Source of the DNA: Paralichthys olivaceus
Taxonomy: Eukaryota > Chordata > Actinopteri > Pleuronectiformes > Paralichthyidae
Direction of reading: 5' to 3'
Assembly: GCF_024713975.1 (NCBI RefSeq)
Contig: NC_091096.1
Location: 24,825,458-24,889,457, forward strand
DNA: 64,000 nt
The position numbers and the translations under genes were made by a program. Below the pieces are notes generated by a model. It did not search any database. It was not told where the DNA came from and worked only from the letters and a program-made list of their open reading frames with translations. Of this stretch, positions 35,004 through 63,288 are shown piece after piece (the first letter of the stretch is position 1; every line of letters starts with the position of its first letter).

Positions 35004-38000
35004 ATGGCCTGGAAGTCGAGGACCCGCAGTCTGCAAGTGTTTGACACGGAGCTGAGCGCTGACACGGTGGAGTGGTGTCCCGTGTCTCCGTGCCACAACA
35101 TCCTGGTCTGCGGGACATATCAGCTGCACAAAGGGGTGAGTTCAAACACGGTCAGTCCACACTGTGGTGTACATCCGTCCCCTGTCATACGGACACAAAC
35201 TCATGCTTGTCAACACTAAATTATTTCATGTAATTTACAGTAGATCAGATAAAAATAACTGCTACCATCTTAAGGGCCTTTTGTCAATATCTGTACCTTC
35301 ACTGTTCTATCTTAATGCATATTCCTAAATGTGTGTATAATCAAGTTATTAGGGCAAGGGAGTTACTAGTAGGTTGTCCTGAGTTAATGGTGCTCTCCAT
35401 ATTATCAACCAGTGCCACAGACATACTGTATGAATATCAGTGTTTATGTTTATAATATTACATTTTTATAGTACAGAATAAACAATGCAGTAAAGATTAA
35501 ATCTATTATGTGTATAATATTTATTTGATTGATGATTTGTTTTCTTTTTATTTGTAGTTCTTTATAATAGTATTTAAATGTAAAACATCAAGCCTCAGTT
35601 ATTTTTATTTTTCATAAGGAAATTAAATCTTTCAAAATCTATCATTTACTTTTTTATATCGTAAAAGTTTTTTTAACTACCTAATATGGGTATTGGCATC
35701 GTTCCCCAAAAATCTGTACAGTCTGGCTCGTTTCCCACACACATCAACTCTGGAAATCCTAACCTGCTAAACACATTTGTTTATTAGTTAGTAGTAGCAC
35801 TTTTTTATTCAGTGTGGATGGTAACACCCTGAAATCAGAGTCAATATTTTCTCCTCATGGTCATTGTTTCATTTAAGTTTAAATGTTTTGGGAATATTTA
35901 AAGGCCTGATGACTTCTGGACTGAACTGAACCAAAGAACCCTGTAATTTCAATTAAATGTTAGAATTTTAGTTGTTCTGTAATGTTCACCATATTAAGCC
36001 TGTATAGTGATGTGGCAAAATGTGGGAATAAGAGATGAATATTTCTAAATGTTAAAATAGTACTGAAATGTGATGTTCATTGTCAACAAAAAATATAGTT
36101 TTTTTGATTTTAAGTTTGATTTTAAGTTTTGTGATTTCATGTCGCACTAGTAGCTACAAAATAGCGTAACACTCATTCAAGCTCCTGTTGGTTTCCTGCT
36201 GTAGCTTGATGCATGCCGTATTTTTCATGTAGGTAGGGGTAGAGGATGCCACGCCGAGACGGACTGGTCGTTTGTACCTTTTTGACTTTCGGCGGGAGGA
36301 ATCAGTGGGTCCGCCTCTCACTGAGCTGCAGCAAATGGACACTGCTGCCATTTTAGATCTGAAATGGTAAGAAACCAGGCTTGACCAATGTGACTGTTGT
36401 CTTTCATTGTTTTTTTCCCCTGCTTATTGATTGTTTTGCATATTCTTAGGTGCCATGTGCCAGTGTCAGGAAAGGCAGTGCTGGGAGCAGCAGCTGCGAC
36501 AGGGGAGCTGCAGCTGTACACACTGTCTGACAGTCAGGTGAGAAATTATAACATGCACAGGAATCACAGTCACTGAAGTCTTATATCATTCGGAATTTAA
36601 CTGATGTTTGTTTACAAAGTCAGCATATATGGTTTTTGACAGCACACTTAATAATCATCCTCGAACAAAACTGTGTTATGTTGGTTAAAAGCAGCCTGTC
36701 CTACCACAGTAAATCCAACTGTCAGTTAGACTTGGTGTGGCTGTTGTTGTGGTCTGCACTCATGAACGTGTGTATCCAGTATGATGGCAGCCGCAGTCTG
36801 CAAACTCTGAGCAGTCTGGAGGTGGGCACAGAGCGGCTGGCTCTGTCGTTAGATTGGTCCACTGGAAGAATGGACAGGTGAGATACTTTTCCAATGAACA
36901 GTATAATATTTTGTACAAATACAAAGTTCTGATTTGATGTGTCCCCTGTTTGTGTCAGCAGCAGTGATGTGCGGGTAGTGTGCAGTGACTCTGCAGGCTG
37001 TGTTAGTGTGCTCTCTCTGGCTGAGGGTGCTCTGACATGTCTGTCGCAGTGGAAGGCCCACAACTTTGAGGCCTGGATCTCAGCCTTCTCATACTGGGAT
37101 ACACAGCTGGTTTATTCTGGTATGAGTGCATTTATAGCTGTGGTCAATCACCCTCCCTACCTCTTTTCTTTCTGTGGCCGCCAGCCTATCAAAATGGACA
37201 TATTTGAACACGGATTTTCATTTTATTTTGACGGGGATGTTTATCAGAATGCAAATGTCCGCGTGATAGTCTCTGGACACTCTCTGGAGTTCCTCAGGCC
37301 AGCCCCCTAGTAAGAACTTTGTCTGAGCGAGCTGATGTGCAGGATATCCACAGCAGGATTTTCTGATTTCTGTGTTGTGAATGCATCTCAGTGGAGTATC
37401 TCCTGGTGTTGCTCATGTGTGAAAGGCAAACTCAGAAGAAAGTCTAGACCCAATTGTGCAGACATCTTTCTGAGTTCATATCTGAAAAAATATGTAACTT
37501 AACAGTACCTAACAATTGAAGAAGTTAATGCAACAACTACAGTATGTCATACAAGAGCATATTGTGTATAATTTTTTTATTGTCTTAAACTTGTGGATGA
37601 AAACAAGCAGGTAATAATCCTACAGAAGAAAAAAAAAAGTTATCCATGATGTTTGTGCTAGAATGTAATCGTAGTGGATGGATCCTAAATTACCAAAGTG
37701 ACTCTGGGATCAGCAGATTGGTACTCTCAGCTAGAGGAAATGCTGAGAGTATGACCTAAATACATCTATACTTTATTAAAAAAAGAAAAGAAAGATAAAT
37801 ATTATTTATGTTGACATTTATAAAATATTATCAAGAAATGTATGGTGCACCAGGGGACTCACTCAGGAGACAAGACCTGACAAGGAATATTTGCTTTACT
37901 TTCTCCAACACTTCGCACAACACATTGCCCACCTGATATGCAGATAATAAAAGCTTTTACATTAACTGCTAAACTTGTCAGTTTTTAACAAAAAATGTTT

Positions 38001-39402
38001 CTTCTTTTTCAAGTATTTATAAAAGCAAAAGAAGTTACAATAGGAATGTATTTTGCCAGAATAAATTAATACCTGAATATATCATGTGCTTTTGTTTTGG
38101 ACAATCTTTTTCTTTTCCTATCCCCTTCCATTATCAGCCCTTGATCATAAAGCAGATTTTGATCGATTCTACTTTTAGCACAAGTTCATAATTGTTTACA
38201 TCCTTGCATGTAAACTGTTTGTCTTTCCTCACCAGGTGGTGATGACTGCAAACTTAAAGGTTGGGATCTCAGGGTGGGTCCCTCCTGCCCCACATTTACC
38301 AGTAAAAAGTGAGTACTGATGCGTTAATCAGGGCTGTCCATTTAGATGAAGCATAGTGACACTTTGTGTCTTGTTCTCTTAAAGGCATTCAATGGGTGTG
38401 TGCAGTATTCATAGCAATCCACATCGGGAACACATCCTGGCTACAGGCAGGTAAATATTCCAGTGACATGTGAACTGTTGTGTCAGTTGTGATTTCAACG
38501 TGTTTGTAAGTCTGGGTATTGGCCTCTCTTCTTGCAGCTATGATGAGCAGGTTCTGCTGTGGGATGGCAGGAACATGCAGCAGCCTCTCAGTGAGATAGC
38601 TGTGGGTGGTGGAGTATGGAGGCTGAAGTGGCATCCGACCCATCAGGACCTGCTGCTGGCAGCCTGCATGCACAACGACTTCCACATCCTTCACTGCCAG
38701 CAGGCCCTAGGTGAGCATGGAAGAGAGATAAAGATGGAAAATACTCGCTCTGGATTTTAAATGTGACTTTGAAAGTCACATACAAAGGGTGGAAATGTAG
38801 TTTCCTGTAACATGTGATGCCTAAATTGCAAGGGTTTAGAAGTAATTGGACACAATATGTGTGTGTTCTCTTTGTTCATTCATTCATGCAAAGAAGGCCT
38901 GAAAACATGTAACTGTCCTAATACACAGAGTTTCCCTGTAACCATGTTGTTCTCCTGTCACTGTCCAGAGGCCAGTGGGGGAGCCTGTCCTGTCGTCGCC
39001 TCCTACATCCTTCACAACTCACTCGCGTACGGAGCTGACTGGTCCCGACTGTCCCTGGAGCAGCCTGCTCCCTGCTCCCCTCCCCCTGCAGAACCAAAGG
39101 AAAGCCTCATAGAGACCAGGGGAGGGGGACACCTAAGGATTCAGTACGAATCTCCCACTGCTAGCTTTGACACGTCCCTCGAGGATGATGCCGGGAGATA
39201 CATCCCAGAGGGCATTGAAGCACTGTCCTCACCCCCTACAGCAGGGCCTGCCCTCAACCCTGATGGTGATGCTCCCTCACTGTACTGTCTACTCGCAAGC
39301 TGCTCATTCTACGACCATATGATGCATGTGTGGCGCTGGGACTGGACGATAGATGAGGCTCAAAAGGAATTAGAGCAGCAAATATCTTCTATCAAATTAT
39401 AA
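35004..39402 (+). CDS. dph7: Diphthine methyltransferase (WD40), 9 coding exons
   Basis: DPH7 (WDR85) removes a methyl ester from methylated diphthine on elongation factor 2, the step before amidation to diphthamide. Coding exons: 35004-35135, 36233-36366, 36450-36537, 36780-36877, 36959-37119, 38236-38308, 38385-38450, 38538-38710, 38969-39402. All phases agree and give 452 aa, the same as human. Landmarks: [17 protein letters not shown] at the N-terminus, [26 protein letters not shown], then [58 protein letters not shown] and the C-terminal [15 protein letters not shown]. These are WD40 blades. The start is in a fair Kozak context; a short out-of-frame ATG lies at 34982. A 5' UTR exon probably ends at 34671 and joins 34963. 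The 3' UTR ends near AATAAA at 40027-40032. Confidence 0.93.
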
Positions 39403-40430
39403 AATGAACCAAAGCTAAGCAGAATTTGAAGCCCAGCTATGTCTTGGGCATGATATACTGTTATCATCAAGTTCCTTTCCCTATGCAATATCTTATCGCA
39501 AAATGTTTAATTAACAAAACCCTCTATTTTCATAAATACATTGATTTTTATAAACTTGTATTTAAACACATTGTGTACAGTCCTTATACTGTTTACTACA
39601 ATACAACCATTCACCCAAAACTGATATTGTGATTTTGTTATGGACATTTTTTCTCTGATACACCTTGTTTGACCACCAGCATGAATTTAACACATGGATT
39701 AGGGAACCATGCAGCATGTGTGAATGTTTTGGATGACTGTTGAGTCTCAAAGGGAAATTCTCTCTGTGACCCTCTGCATGTCCAGGCCCCCTGTATCTCT
39801 GATTTAATTGTTAATGGCATTTTGACAAGGTTTAATGTGCTTGATGTGATTTTTATCCCAGACCAGCTTGTGAACCTCCTCTAGAAAACCCTGTTTGCAT
39901 CAGTTCAGTCAGCGTCTGTGCTGCTGCCCCGAAATCTGAGGTGACTTTTGCCATTTGATGAATTTTTGATTAAAATGTGAAGAGGTCACTTTTTACAGCT
40001 GGTTACATTCATTGCACTTTCTGACCAATAAATGACAACTTCTGCAATCACTGTGTATATCTCAACTTTGTCACCAGTGAAAGGTTTTTTTTTTTAATTT
40101 AAGAAGTTCAGAATAAATGCCTCAGAACAACCATGTTCATTTAATAATTTATTGCAAAACCGCAACCCACATAAATGCTGATTAGCTCGAACTGTTCAGC
40201 TGATAATAATGCAATAATAAATGAACAATTCTGTCACATGGATCTCAGGTTTATTCTGTTCGGTCACTTAAGTAACAGAAAAATCAATGACATGAAGGAA
40301 ACTGGTCTCCTGAACATAAAGGCCAGCCTCAGTTGTGATGTGTCTCCTCCTCGTGTGGATCTGCAGCTTTAAGTCCAGTTGAAAAGAAACCTGTGCCTTC
40401 ACTTTTGAATGCATTACAACAAGAGTATCT
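39403..40430. other. Convergent 3' UTRs of dph7 and mrpl41
   Basis: Two genes meet tail to tail. The dph7 signal AATAAA on plus is at 40027-40032, and the mrpl41 signal (TTTATT on plus, AATAAA on minus) is at 40148-40153, so the two transcripts end about 115 bp apart and need not overlap. No other gene was seen. Confidence 0.6.
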
Positions 40431-40838
40431 TTAACGCACATAGTTCTTGGGATAGAGCTTGAAGAGCTTCCCTTCTTGTGTGGGCTCAAAGCCATATTTC
40501 TCCAGCTGCTCTTTGCTGAAAGTGCCATTTTCAATGTCTTTCTTGATCTGAGGGGCCACCACCTCAGCAAACACACTCTGTGCCGTGAGCGGAAGCTCTG
40601 TTCCTCTTGGTGAGCGATACGAGACGTAGGGCTTCAGTTTGAATTCCTCCAGGTTGGGCACCACAAACTCTGGAATCATGGCTCTTATGGTCAGAAACTT
40701 TCTGCTCGAGAGATTCAGTCCAGTGGGCCTCGCGCCCCTGCCTTTATTATGAGTCCTTGATCCTCGCTTGCTGGTGAACTCTGACATCCTGTCCGCTCCT
40801 CTCACCAGACCCCTAATCAGAGTAGACAACACACCCAT
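40431..40838 (-). CDS. mrpl41: Mitochondrial large-subunit ribosomal protein mL41
   Basis: Protein of the mitochondrial 39S ribosomal subunit, made in the cytosol and imported. The single coding exon gives 135 aa (human 137). Clear family text: [20 protein letters not shown] at the N-terminus, [14 protein letters not shown] (basic), [20 protein letters not shown] in the middle, and [19 protein letters not shown] at the end. The coding exon begins at an acceptor (CTGCAG) at 40875. A separate 5' UTR exon ends at a GAAG/GTGAG donor at 41477/41476, near the likely promoter at about 41500. The next gene, pnpla7, points the other way about 1 kb off. Confidence 0.96.
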   Translation of the reverse strand: MGVLSTLIRGLVRGADRMSEFTSKRGSRTHNKGRGARPTGLNLSSRKFLTIRAMIPEFVVPNLEEFKLKPYVSYRSPRGTELPLTAQSVFAEVVAPQIKKDIENGTFSKEQLEKYGFEPTQEGKLFKLYPKNYVR

Positions 40839-41477
40839 GGCACCGGGGTTTCCTCCTCAGAGAGCAGAGAAAACCTGCAGAGAAGGCATAAGGTGATCAT
40901 CTTGTTTCTCACGAGGAACAATTATAATCATGTAAATGCAAATTAATAAAGAACCTATAATATATAACAAGCATTAAATTAGTCCAGTGAAATCACCGTC
41001 TTCAACAATATATTATGAAGTTGCTTCCAAATGTTTGTTTTGGCTTCTTGAGCGGATGAATGGTTGTCATAGATTTGTTTTGTTCCTACATGTTCTTTGC
41101 ATGTCCTCTGGTCTAGACTGTGTTGTTGTACACAAGCTGCAGTTTCCCCACATGACTTTATAAACACAATTCAATTCAACAGAGTTCAATTAAAAACATC
41201 TTCACGTAGAGTTTTTAACCACACTGTTCAAAGTGTTTGAGCGATCAGATGAGGAAAACACGGTAAACCTTTAAACGCTGTGCTGCCTACCTAGTGGTAT
41301 CTCGTTCAGTCGCTAGCTAATGCTAACTTACGAGCTATCGGGAAGCTACGTCGTGTGCTAACAAGCTAGTTGTGGATTAACATGAACTATTAGATACAGT
41401 TTAAACTGTTATAATTGTACACCGCTCACACATTTAAACGAAGAGTTGAAACAATGCAACATTTCTCTCCTCTCACC

Positions 41478-42480
41478 TTCAGCACACAGTCGCTCCTGTG
41501 TCAGTAACGTGGGTGACGGTGTAAGGAAATGCGCAGCGATTGGCTGAGAGGCGCGGCCATCAGCCAATCACATTCCACGATACTAGTTCTCACGCGTCAG
41601 CGACAGAGCGTGAAATCACAGACAGGAAGACGATCACCCTTCAAAGTATGATGGAGAAAAACTGCAGCTCTGTGAACGTAGTGGATGATTCTGTCGCTGT
41701 GTTTTGGATCATGCCCACGATACTTTTATACTTTGCTTTTAAAACGTGCTGTTAGTTTAAAGGAGATCATTTGAAAAGGATTTTTTTTCTTTGCAGCCTT
41801 TGACTGGCATTATTCTACATACATAAATGTAAAGTTGTAAAAACGTCTTCCTGTGTATTTGAATCGAGACGTTTATTTACATTATATTATCTGTTTGTAC
41901 TATCTATATTATAAGTTATCTGTTTTTACTAACAAAACTTATATATCATCTGTGTATATTATCAATAACTGCATTTCGTTGCTTTGTACTTGTGACATGT
42001 GCAATGACAATAAAGTTGAATCTAATCTAATCTAATCATATATTATCTGTTTATATCATCTATGTTATATATCATCTGTTTATATTATGTGCCATCAGTT
42101 TATCTTACCGATATCGTATATTCGATGTTTATATTATCTATATCATATACAATCTGTTTACATTTCCAATATTATATAATATCTGTTTATATTATCTATA
42201 TCATATTTTACTTGTCTATATTACCAATATTATGTGTTCTCTGTTTACTTTACCTGTATCAGTTTGTATTTGCTCATGTAAAACTTGGTTTATAACCCCA
42301 GTTTTATTTGTTTTTCTAGTGTTTGTGTAGTTTAAGTTCATTTGAATAAAAATATGTGAACAAAGGATGCACACAGCAAAATCGCAAACAACTGCTCTTT
42401 TTAAATATCGATGTAATCTGTGTCACTGAAAATATCAAATCCAGCCTGTTGCGTCACATGGGGGGGGGTCTCCGCACATG
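41478..42480. other. Intergenic region with AT minisatellite
   Basis: The left part (to about 41640) is the mrpl41 upstream region. From about 41860 to 42260 there is an irregular AT-rich tandem repeat built of ATCTGTTTATATTATCTAT-like words of about 25-33 bp. Within it, 41990-42040 (GCAATGACAATAAAGTTGAA then four AATCT words) looks like the 3' tail of a fish LINE. Confidence 0.55.
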
Positions 42481-42588
42481 TCAGTGGTTTTAGTCTGAAG
42501 TGTGACCGGATATACAGATTGTGTTTCGGTGTGCCGCCCTGACACTGTTGTTGAGGCGTGTACACACAGAAAGTTTGACAGAAGAAAG
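42481..42588 (+). promoter_or_regulatory. pnpla7: Likely pnpla7 promoter and 5' UTR exon
   Basis: CpG-rich sequence spans about 42520-42780. A non-coding exon probably ends at the donor GAAAG/GTGAG at 42588 and joins the acceptor ACAG at 44034, two bases before the start codon. The transcription start is not fixed. Runs of G occur downstream. Confidence 0.45.
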
Positions 42589-44034
42589 GTGAGTGGGGAA
42601 AACACTCGGTCAGTGTACTCGCAGGTGTGTTGTGTGTGTTGGCTCGTGTTTCCGGTGCGCTCTGTCAGCGCGCACTCGCTGCGCGTGGGTTTCACGTGTG
42701 TCTCGTCCTTGCGGGTTGTGACCTCACAGGAGGAGGATGAGCCCGCGGGCGCAGAGTGCCAGGCAGGAGAGGGAGAGTTAATGTCTGCGGGGGGGGGTTA
42801 ACGGGAACTTTCACGTCTCTTCTTTCTTGTTAAGTTCCAGCTGCAGGCTGACATCACAGCGCTGACAGTGGGACTTCATCGGCTTCGCCTGCACACTGCA
42901 CGGTGTCGTGTTGTCACACTGTCGTGGTCAAAGTCTGGTAAAAGGACTGATACCATTGACTGGACCGTTTTCCAGAGTTGTGTGTTTGTGACTGAAGCAG
43001 TGTTAAAGTGCATGAGGGTGGGTGGGGGGGGGTCTGGTTACAAACACCGAGTGTGTGTGACCTCGTTTGCTGCAATCGTGTGTGGGGGTGGGGGTGGGGG
43101 GTGGTCTTTCCCCCACAAACCTTTGCCTCTGTGACCCGAGAGTCAGCTGAGTGCACGTCCCCCTCCTCGGTGTGGTTTGGGTAAAGTCCGTGTGTGTGTG
43201 TTGTTTTGCATGTGTCGGACCCCTGGGAGTAAAACAAGACATCACTGTTCCTATTCAGAATCAGAATCGAGGATTAGTAAAGTAGGTGTATCCATACATG
43301 GAATTTTCTGTGGTGTGTCTGTGCAATTATCAATATAGAAAATAGGAAGCAAAAATGAAATAGAAAAATGAAATAATAAGTACTATAGGCAAAAAATAAA
43401 ATAAATACTATAAGCAGGAGGGATTGTGCAGAATGTACATTGATTGTTATTTCTAAAGTGTCAGACTTCTTGTCATAAGCTATTATTAATATATAATGGC
43501 TACAGTAGCTTTTCACCTGTTGTCTTCTTAGTGATTACAAAAACAAAACCTCAAATGAAATTTTACAGGTCTTAATTTGAAATATTAAAGGTTCAGTGTT
43601 TAGAATTTAGTGACATCTGTGGTGAAGTTTCATGTTGCAGCTGAATACCTCTCTCCTCACCCTCTCCTTCCAAACATGACAGAGAACCTGTGGTAGCCTT
43701 CAGTTGTCATAAAAACTCAAAAGGTGTTTAGTTTGTCCAGTTTGGACTAATGTAAAAAAAACATGGTGGCCTCCAGAGAGAGGACCCGCTCCCAATATGA
43801 ATATAAAGTATTTAAAATATAAAGGGCCCATTCTAGGGTAAAGAAAATTACAATTTGTATGATGTAGATGAAACAAATGAGTGAAAACATCACTAGGATT
43901 ATTTTTTATTCAGTTTCTGCCAATAGATCCTTTTCACGTGAATAGTACACAGTGGAACTTTAAAGTGTTGATCACATTGCAATTTCACTCTTAAAGACTG
44001 CCTTTTAAAATGTTGTATTATTGTCTTTAAACAG
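42589..44034 (+). other. pnpla7 5' UTR intron with repeats
   Basis: It holds the rest of the CpG-rich region, G-rich runs near 42790 and 43020-43100, a low-complexity repeat fragment at 43255-43440 and the MITE at 43585-43963. No coding exon was seen. Confidence 0.5.
43585..43963. mobile_element. TTAA-flanked MITE, copy 2 (inverted relative to copy 1)
   Basis: It begins TTAAAGGTTCAGTG at 43585 and ends CAGTGGAACTTTAA at 43963, so it is bounded by TTAA on both sides. Its interior matches 3075-3449 in reverse complement (shared words include AAACACCTTTTGAG and the ACATGGTGGCC block). Confidence 0.65.
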
Positions 44035-44036
44035 GG

Positions 44037-59420
<15,384 letters not shown>

Positions 59421-59737
59421 GTGAGAAGCTCTGTTCCTGTTTCATATGAGAGAAAATGATATAAAAATCTAAATCAAAATTTCTGTGTTTAAAAAACATG
59501 AAACCATTATTTTTGTTTGTTAGCATGTTGAAAGGTATGACTGACAAGATTGATGAAACATTTTCTTTTATGGATACATTAGCTTCCCCCCAAAATGTTG
59601 TAGAAACGATTAGAATGTTCTAATGAACTCATTCAACCTTCTTAATCAGGCCTTATACACTTTAAAAAATAATATTTTAACACATACAATTTTTGGTCTT
59701 TATGCAATAACTAAGTATTTACCTTGCACCTTTTGAA

Positions 59738-59810
59738 GCCTGGATAGCTCAGCCGGTAGAGCATCAGACTTTTAATCTGAGGGTCCAGGGTTCAAGTCCC
59801 TGTTCAGGTG
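59738..59810 (+). tRNA. tRNA-Lys (TTT), copy 1
   Basis: 73 nt. The acceptor GCCTGGA pairs with TTCAGGT (G1-U72 and one more wobble). The D arm has CCGGTAGAGC, the anticodon loop CTTTTAA gives TTT, and the T arm CAGGG-TTCAAGT-CCCTG is perfect. The downstream flank CTGTACTCCTTTAAAGG has only three Ts. Confidence 0.95.
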
Positions 59811-60058
59811 CTGTACTCCTTTAAAGGGAGTTACATTGAAATTACTATTAGGTAGCATTATAAAAAAACAACACCCCTTTCACTATCATGTCTTCCAACA
59901 CTGACATACTCTCACACTTATCAAAGATGGAAATTAACAAGTGTGCCATGGCTGCTTTCATGCTGGATCTGTGTCTTCTGATGGGTGTATGCAATCACAG
60001 GCATCCTTGAATCAAGTTTGCAAGTACAGAGTTTTCCTGACATTTAGAATCAACTTCT

Positions 60059-60672
60059 GCCATGGTCCTGTTCCACCACAAGTACTCAGAAGTATTCATC
60101 CTTCCTTGCTGATGATTTAACCAGTGTGTCATTGTCCTGTTCCACCACAAGTACTCAGAAGTATTCATCTTTCCTTGCTGATGATTTAACCAGTGTGTCA
60201 TGGTCCTGTTCCACCACAAGTACTCAGAAGTATTCATCTTTTCTTGCTGATGATTTAACCAGTGTTTCATGGTCCACCACAAATACTCAGAAGTATTCAT
60301 CTTTCCTTGCCGTAGATTTAACCAGTGTGTCATGGTCCACAACAAGTACTCAGAAGTATTCACCTTACTTGCCGTAGATTTAACCAGTGTGTCATTGTCC
60401 TGTTCCACCACAAATACTTAGAAGTATTCATCTTTTCTTGCTGATGATTTAACCAGTTTGTCATGGTCCTGTTCCACCACAAATACTAAGAAGTATTCAT
60501 CTTTTCTTGCTGATGATTTAACCAGTTTGTCATGGTCCTGTTCCACCACAAATAATAAGAAGTATTCATCTTTTCTTGCTGATGATTTAACCAGTGTGTC
60601 ATGGTCCTATTCCACCACAAATACTCAAAAGTATTCATCTTTCCTTGCTGTTGATTTAACAAGTGTGCCATG
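60059..60672. repeat. 69-bp minisatellite, about nine copies
   Basis: Each copy reads CATGGTCCTGTTCCACCACA, then ACTCAGAAGTATTCATC, then TTGCTGATGATTTAACCAGT. Two copies are short by 6 bp (TCCACCAC in place of TCCTGTTCCACCAC). Because 69 and 63 are multiples of three, both strands stay open and give 23-residue repeated peptides; there is no sign that these are genes. Confidence 0.9.
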
Positions 60673-60956
60673 GCTGCTTTCATGCTGGATCTGTGTCTTC
60701 TGATGGGTGTATGCCATCACAGGTATCCTTCAATCAAGTTTGCAAGTAAAGAGTTTTCCTGACATTTGGATTCAACTTCTGCCATGGTCCTGTTCCACCA
60801 CAAGGACTCAAAAGTATTCATCTTTCCTTGTTGCAGATGCCCTTCAACTGCTCTACCGTATGAAGTGGTACATTGTCGTTGGTAGTAATGGATGTGTGTA
60901 TAAATGTCAATTTACACTACGCGCAAATCTTTGACCCTAAAAATGCACCTTTTGAA

Positions 60957-61029
60957 GCCTGGATAGCTCAGCTGGTAGAGCATCAGACTTTTAATCTGAG
61001 GGTCCAGGGTTCAAGTCCCTGTTCAGGTG
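60957..61029 (+). tRNA. tRNA-Lys (TTT), copy 2
   Basis: As copy 1 but with CTGGTAGAGC in the D loop; ends CAGGTG. Confidence 0.95.
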
Positions 61030-61634
61030 CTGTACACCTTTAAAGGGAGTTACATTGAAATTACTATTAGGTAGCATTATAAAAAAACAACACCGCTTTC
61101 ACTATCATGTCTTCCAACACTGACATACTCTCACACTTATCAAAGATGGAAATTAACAAGTGTGTCATGGCTGCTTTCATGCTGGATCTGTGTCTTATGA
61201 AGGATCTATGCCAACATAGGCATCCTTGAATCAAGTTTGCAAGTATAAAGTTTTCCTGACATTTGGACTCAACTTCTGCCATGGTCCTGTTCCACCACAA
61301 GTACTCAGAAGTATTCATCTTTCCTTGCTGTTGATTTAACAAGTGTGCCATGGCTGCTTTCATGCTGGATCTGTGTCTTCTGATGGGTGTATGCCATCAC
61401 AGGTATCCTTCAATCAAGTTTGCAAGTAAAGAGTTTTCCTGACATTTGGATTCAACTTCTGTCATGGTCCTGTTCCACCACAAGGACTCAAAAGTATTCA
61501 TCTTTCCTTGTTGCAGATGCCCTTCAACTGCTCTACCGTATGAAGTGGTACATTGTCGTTGGTAGTAATGTGTGTGTATAAATGTCAATTTACACTACGC
61601 GCAAATCTTTGACCCTAAAAATGCACCTTTTGAA

Positions 61635-61707
61635 GCCTGGATAGCTCAGCTGGTAGAGCATCAGACTTTTAATCTGAGGGTCCAGGGTTCAAGTCCCTGT
61701 TCAGGCG
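61635..61707 (+). tRNA. tRNA-Lys (TTT), copy 3
   Basis: D loop as copy 2, but ends CAGGCG, restoring a G1-C72 pair. Confidence 0.95.
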
Positions 61708-61956
61708 CTGTACACCTTTAAAGGGAGTTACATTGAAATTACTATTAGGTAGCATTATAAAAAAACAACACCGCTTTCACTATCATGTCTTCCAACACTG
61801 ACATACTCTCACACTTATCAAAGATGGAAATTAACAAGTGTGTCATGGCTGCTTTCATGCTGGATTTGTGTCTTATGAAGGATCTATGCCAACATAGGCA
61901 TCCTTGAATCAAGTTTGCAAGTATAAAGTTTTCCTGACATTTGGACTCAACTTCTG

Positions 61957-62434
61957 CCATGGTCCTGTTCCACCACAAGGACTCAGAAGTATTCATCCTT
62001 CCTTGCTGATGATTTAACCAGTGTGTCATTGTCCTGTTCCACCACAAGTACTCAGAAGTATTCATCTTTCCTTGCTGATGATTTAACCAGTGTGTCATGG
62101 TCCTGTTCCACCACAAGTACTCAGAAGTATTCATCTTTTCTTGCTGATGATTTAACCAGTGTTTCATGGTCCACCACAAATACTCAGAAGTATTCATCTT
62201 TCCTTGCCGTAGATTTAACCAGTGTGTCATGGTCCTGTTCCACCACAAATACTAAGAAGTATTCATCTTTTCTTGCTGATGATTTAACCAGTTTGTCATG
62301 GTCCTGTTCCACCACAAATACTAAGAAGTATTCATCTTTTCTTGCTGATGATTTAACCAGTGTGTCATGGTCCTGTTCCACCACAAATACTCAGAAGTAT
62401 TCATCTTTCCTTGCTGTTGATTTAACAAGTGTGC
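61957..62434. repeat. 69-bp minisatellite, about seven copies
   Basis: Same repeat as at 60059-60672, with one short copy. Further one- or two-copy stretches lie at about 61278-61346, 63044-63165, 63613-63680 and 63796-63920. Confidence 0.88.
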
Positions 62435-62722
62435 CATGGCTGCTTTCATGCTGGATCTGTGTCTTCTGATGGGTGTATGCCATCACAGGTATCCTTCAAT
62501 CAAGTTTGCAAGTAAAGAGTTTTCCTGACATTTGGACTCAACTTCTGCCATGGTCCTGTTCCACCACAAGGACTCAAAAGTATTCATCTTTCCTTGTTGC
62601 AGATGCCCTTCAACTGCTCTACCGTATGAAGTGGTACATTGTCGTTGGTAGTAATGTATGTGTGTATAAATGTCAATTTACACTACGCGCAAATCTTTGA
62701 CCCTAAAGATGCACCTTTTGAA

Positions 62723-62795
62723 GCCTGGATAGCTCAGCCGGTAGAGCATCAGACTTTTAATCTGAGGGTCCAGGGTTCAAGTCCCTGTTCAGGCG
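62723..62795 (+). tRNA. tRNA-Lys (TTT), copy 4
   Basis: D loop CCGGTAGAGC as copy 1, with the CAGGCG end as copy 3. Confidence 0.95.
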
Positions 62796-63288
62796 CTGTA
62801 CACCTTTAAAGGGAGTTACATTGAAATTACTATTAGGTAGCATTATAAAAAAACAACACCGCTTTCACTATCATGTCTTCCAACACTGACATACTCTCAC
62901 ACTTATCAAAGATGGAAATTAACAAGTGTGTCATGGCTGCTTTCATGCTGGATCTGTGTCTTATGAAGGATCTATGCCAACATAGGCATCCTTGAATCAA
63001 GTTTGCAAGTATAAAGTTTTCCTGACATTTGGACTCAACTTCTGCCATGGTCCTGTTCCACCACAAGTACTCAGAAGTATTCATCTTTCCTTGCTGTAGA
63101 TTTAACCAGTGTGTCATGGTCCTGTTCCACCACAAATACTAAGAAGTATTCATCTTTCCTTGTTGTAGATTCCCTTCGACTGCTCTACCGTATGAAGTGG
63201 TACATTGTCGTTGGTAGTAATGTATGCGTATATAAACGTCAATTTACACTACGCGCAAATCTTTGACCCTAAAGATGCACCTTTTGAA

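Noticed and set aside
60824-60870. Antisense tRNA D-arm-like piece (CGGTAGAGCAGTTGAAGGGC) in the block upstream of the Lys genes
   Set aside because: It is only about 20 bp, without any other tRNA arm; it could be a relic, but I cannot support it.
60059-62434. Regular repeats that could suggest a CRISPR array or a repeat protein gene
   Set aside because: The 69-bp copies are back to back with no unique spacers, the host is a vertebrate, and the open frames on both strands follow from a repeat length divisible by three.
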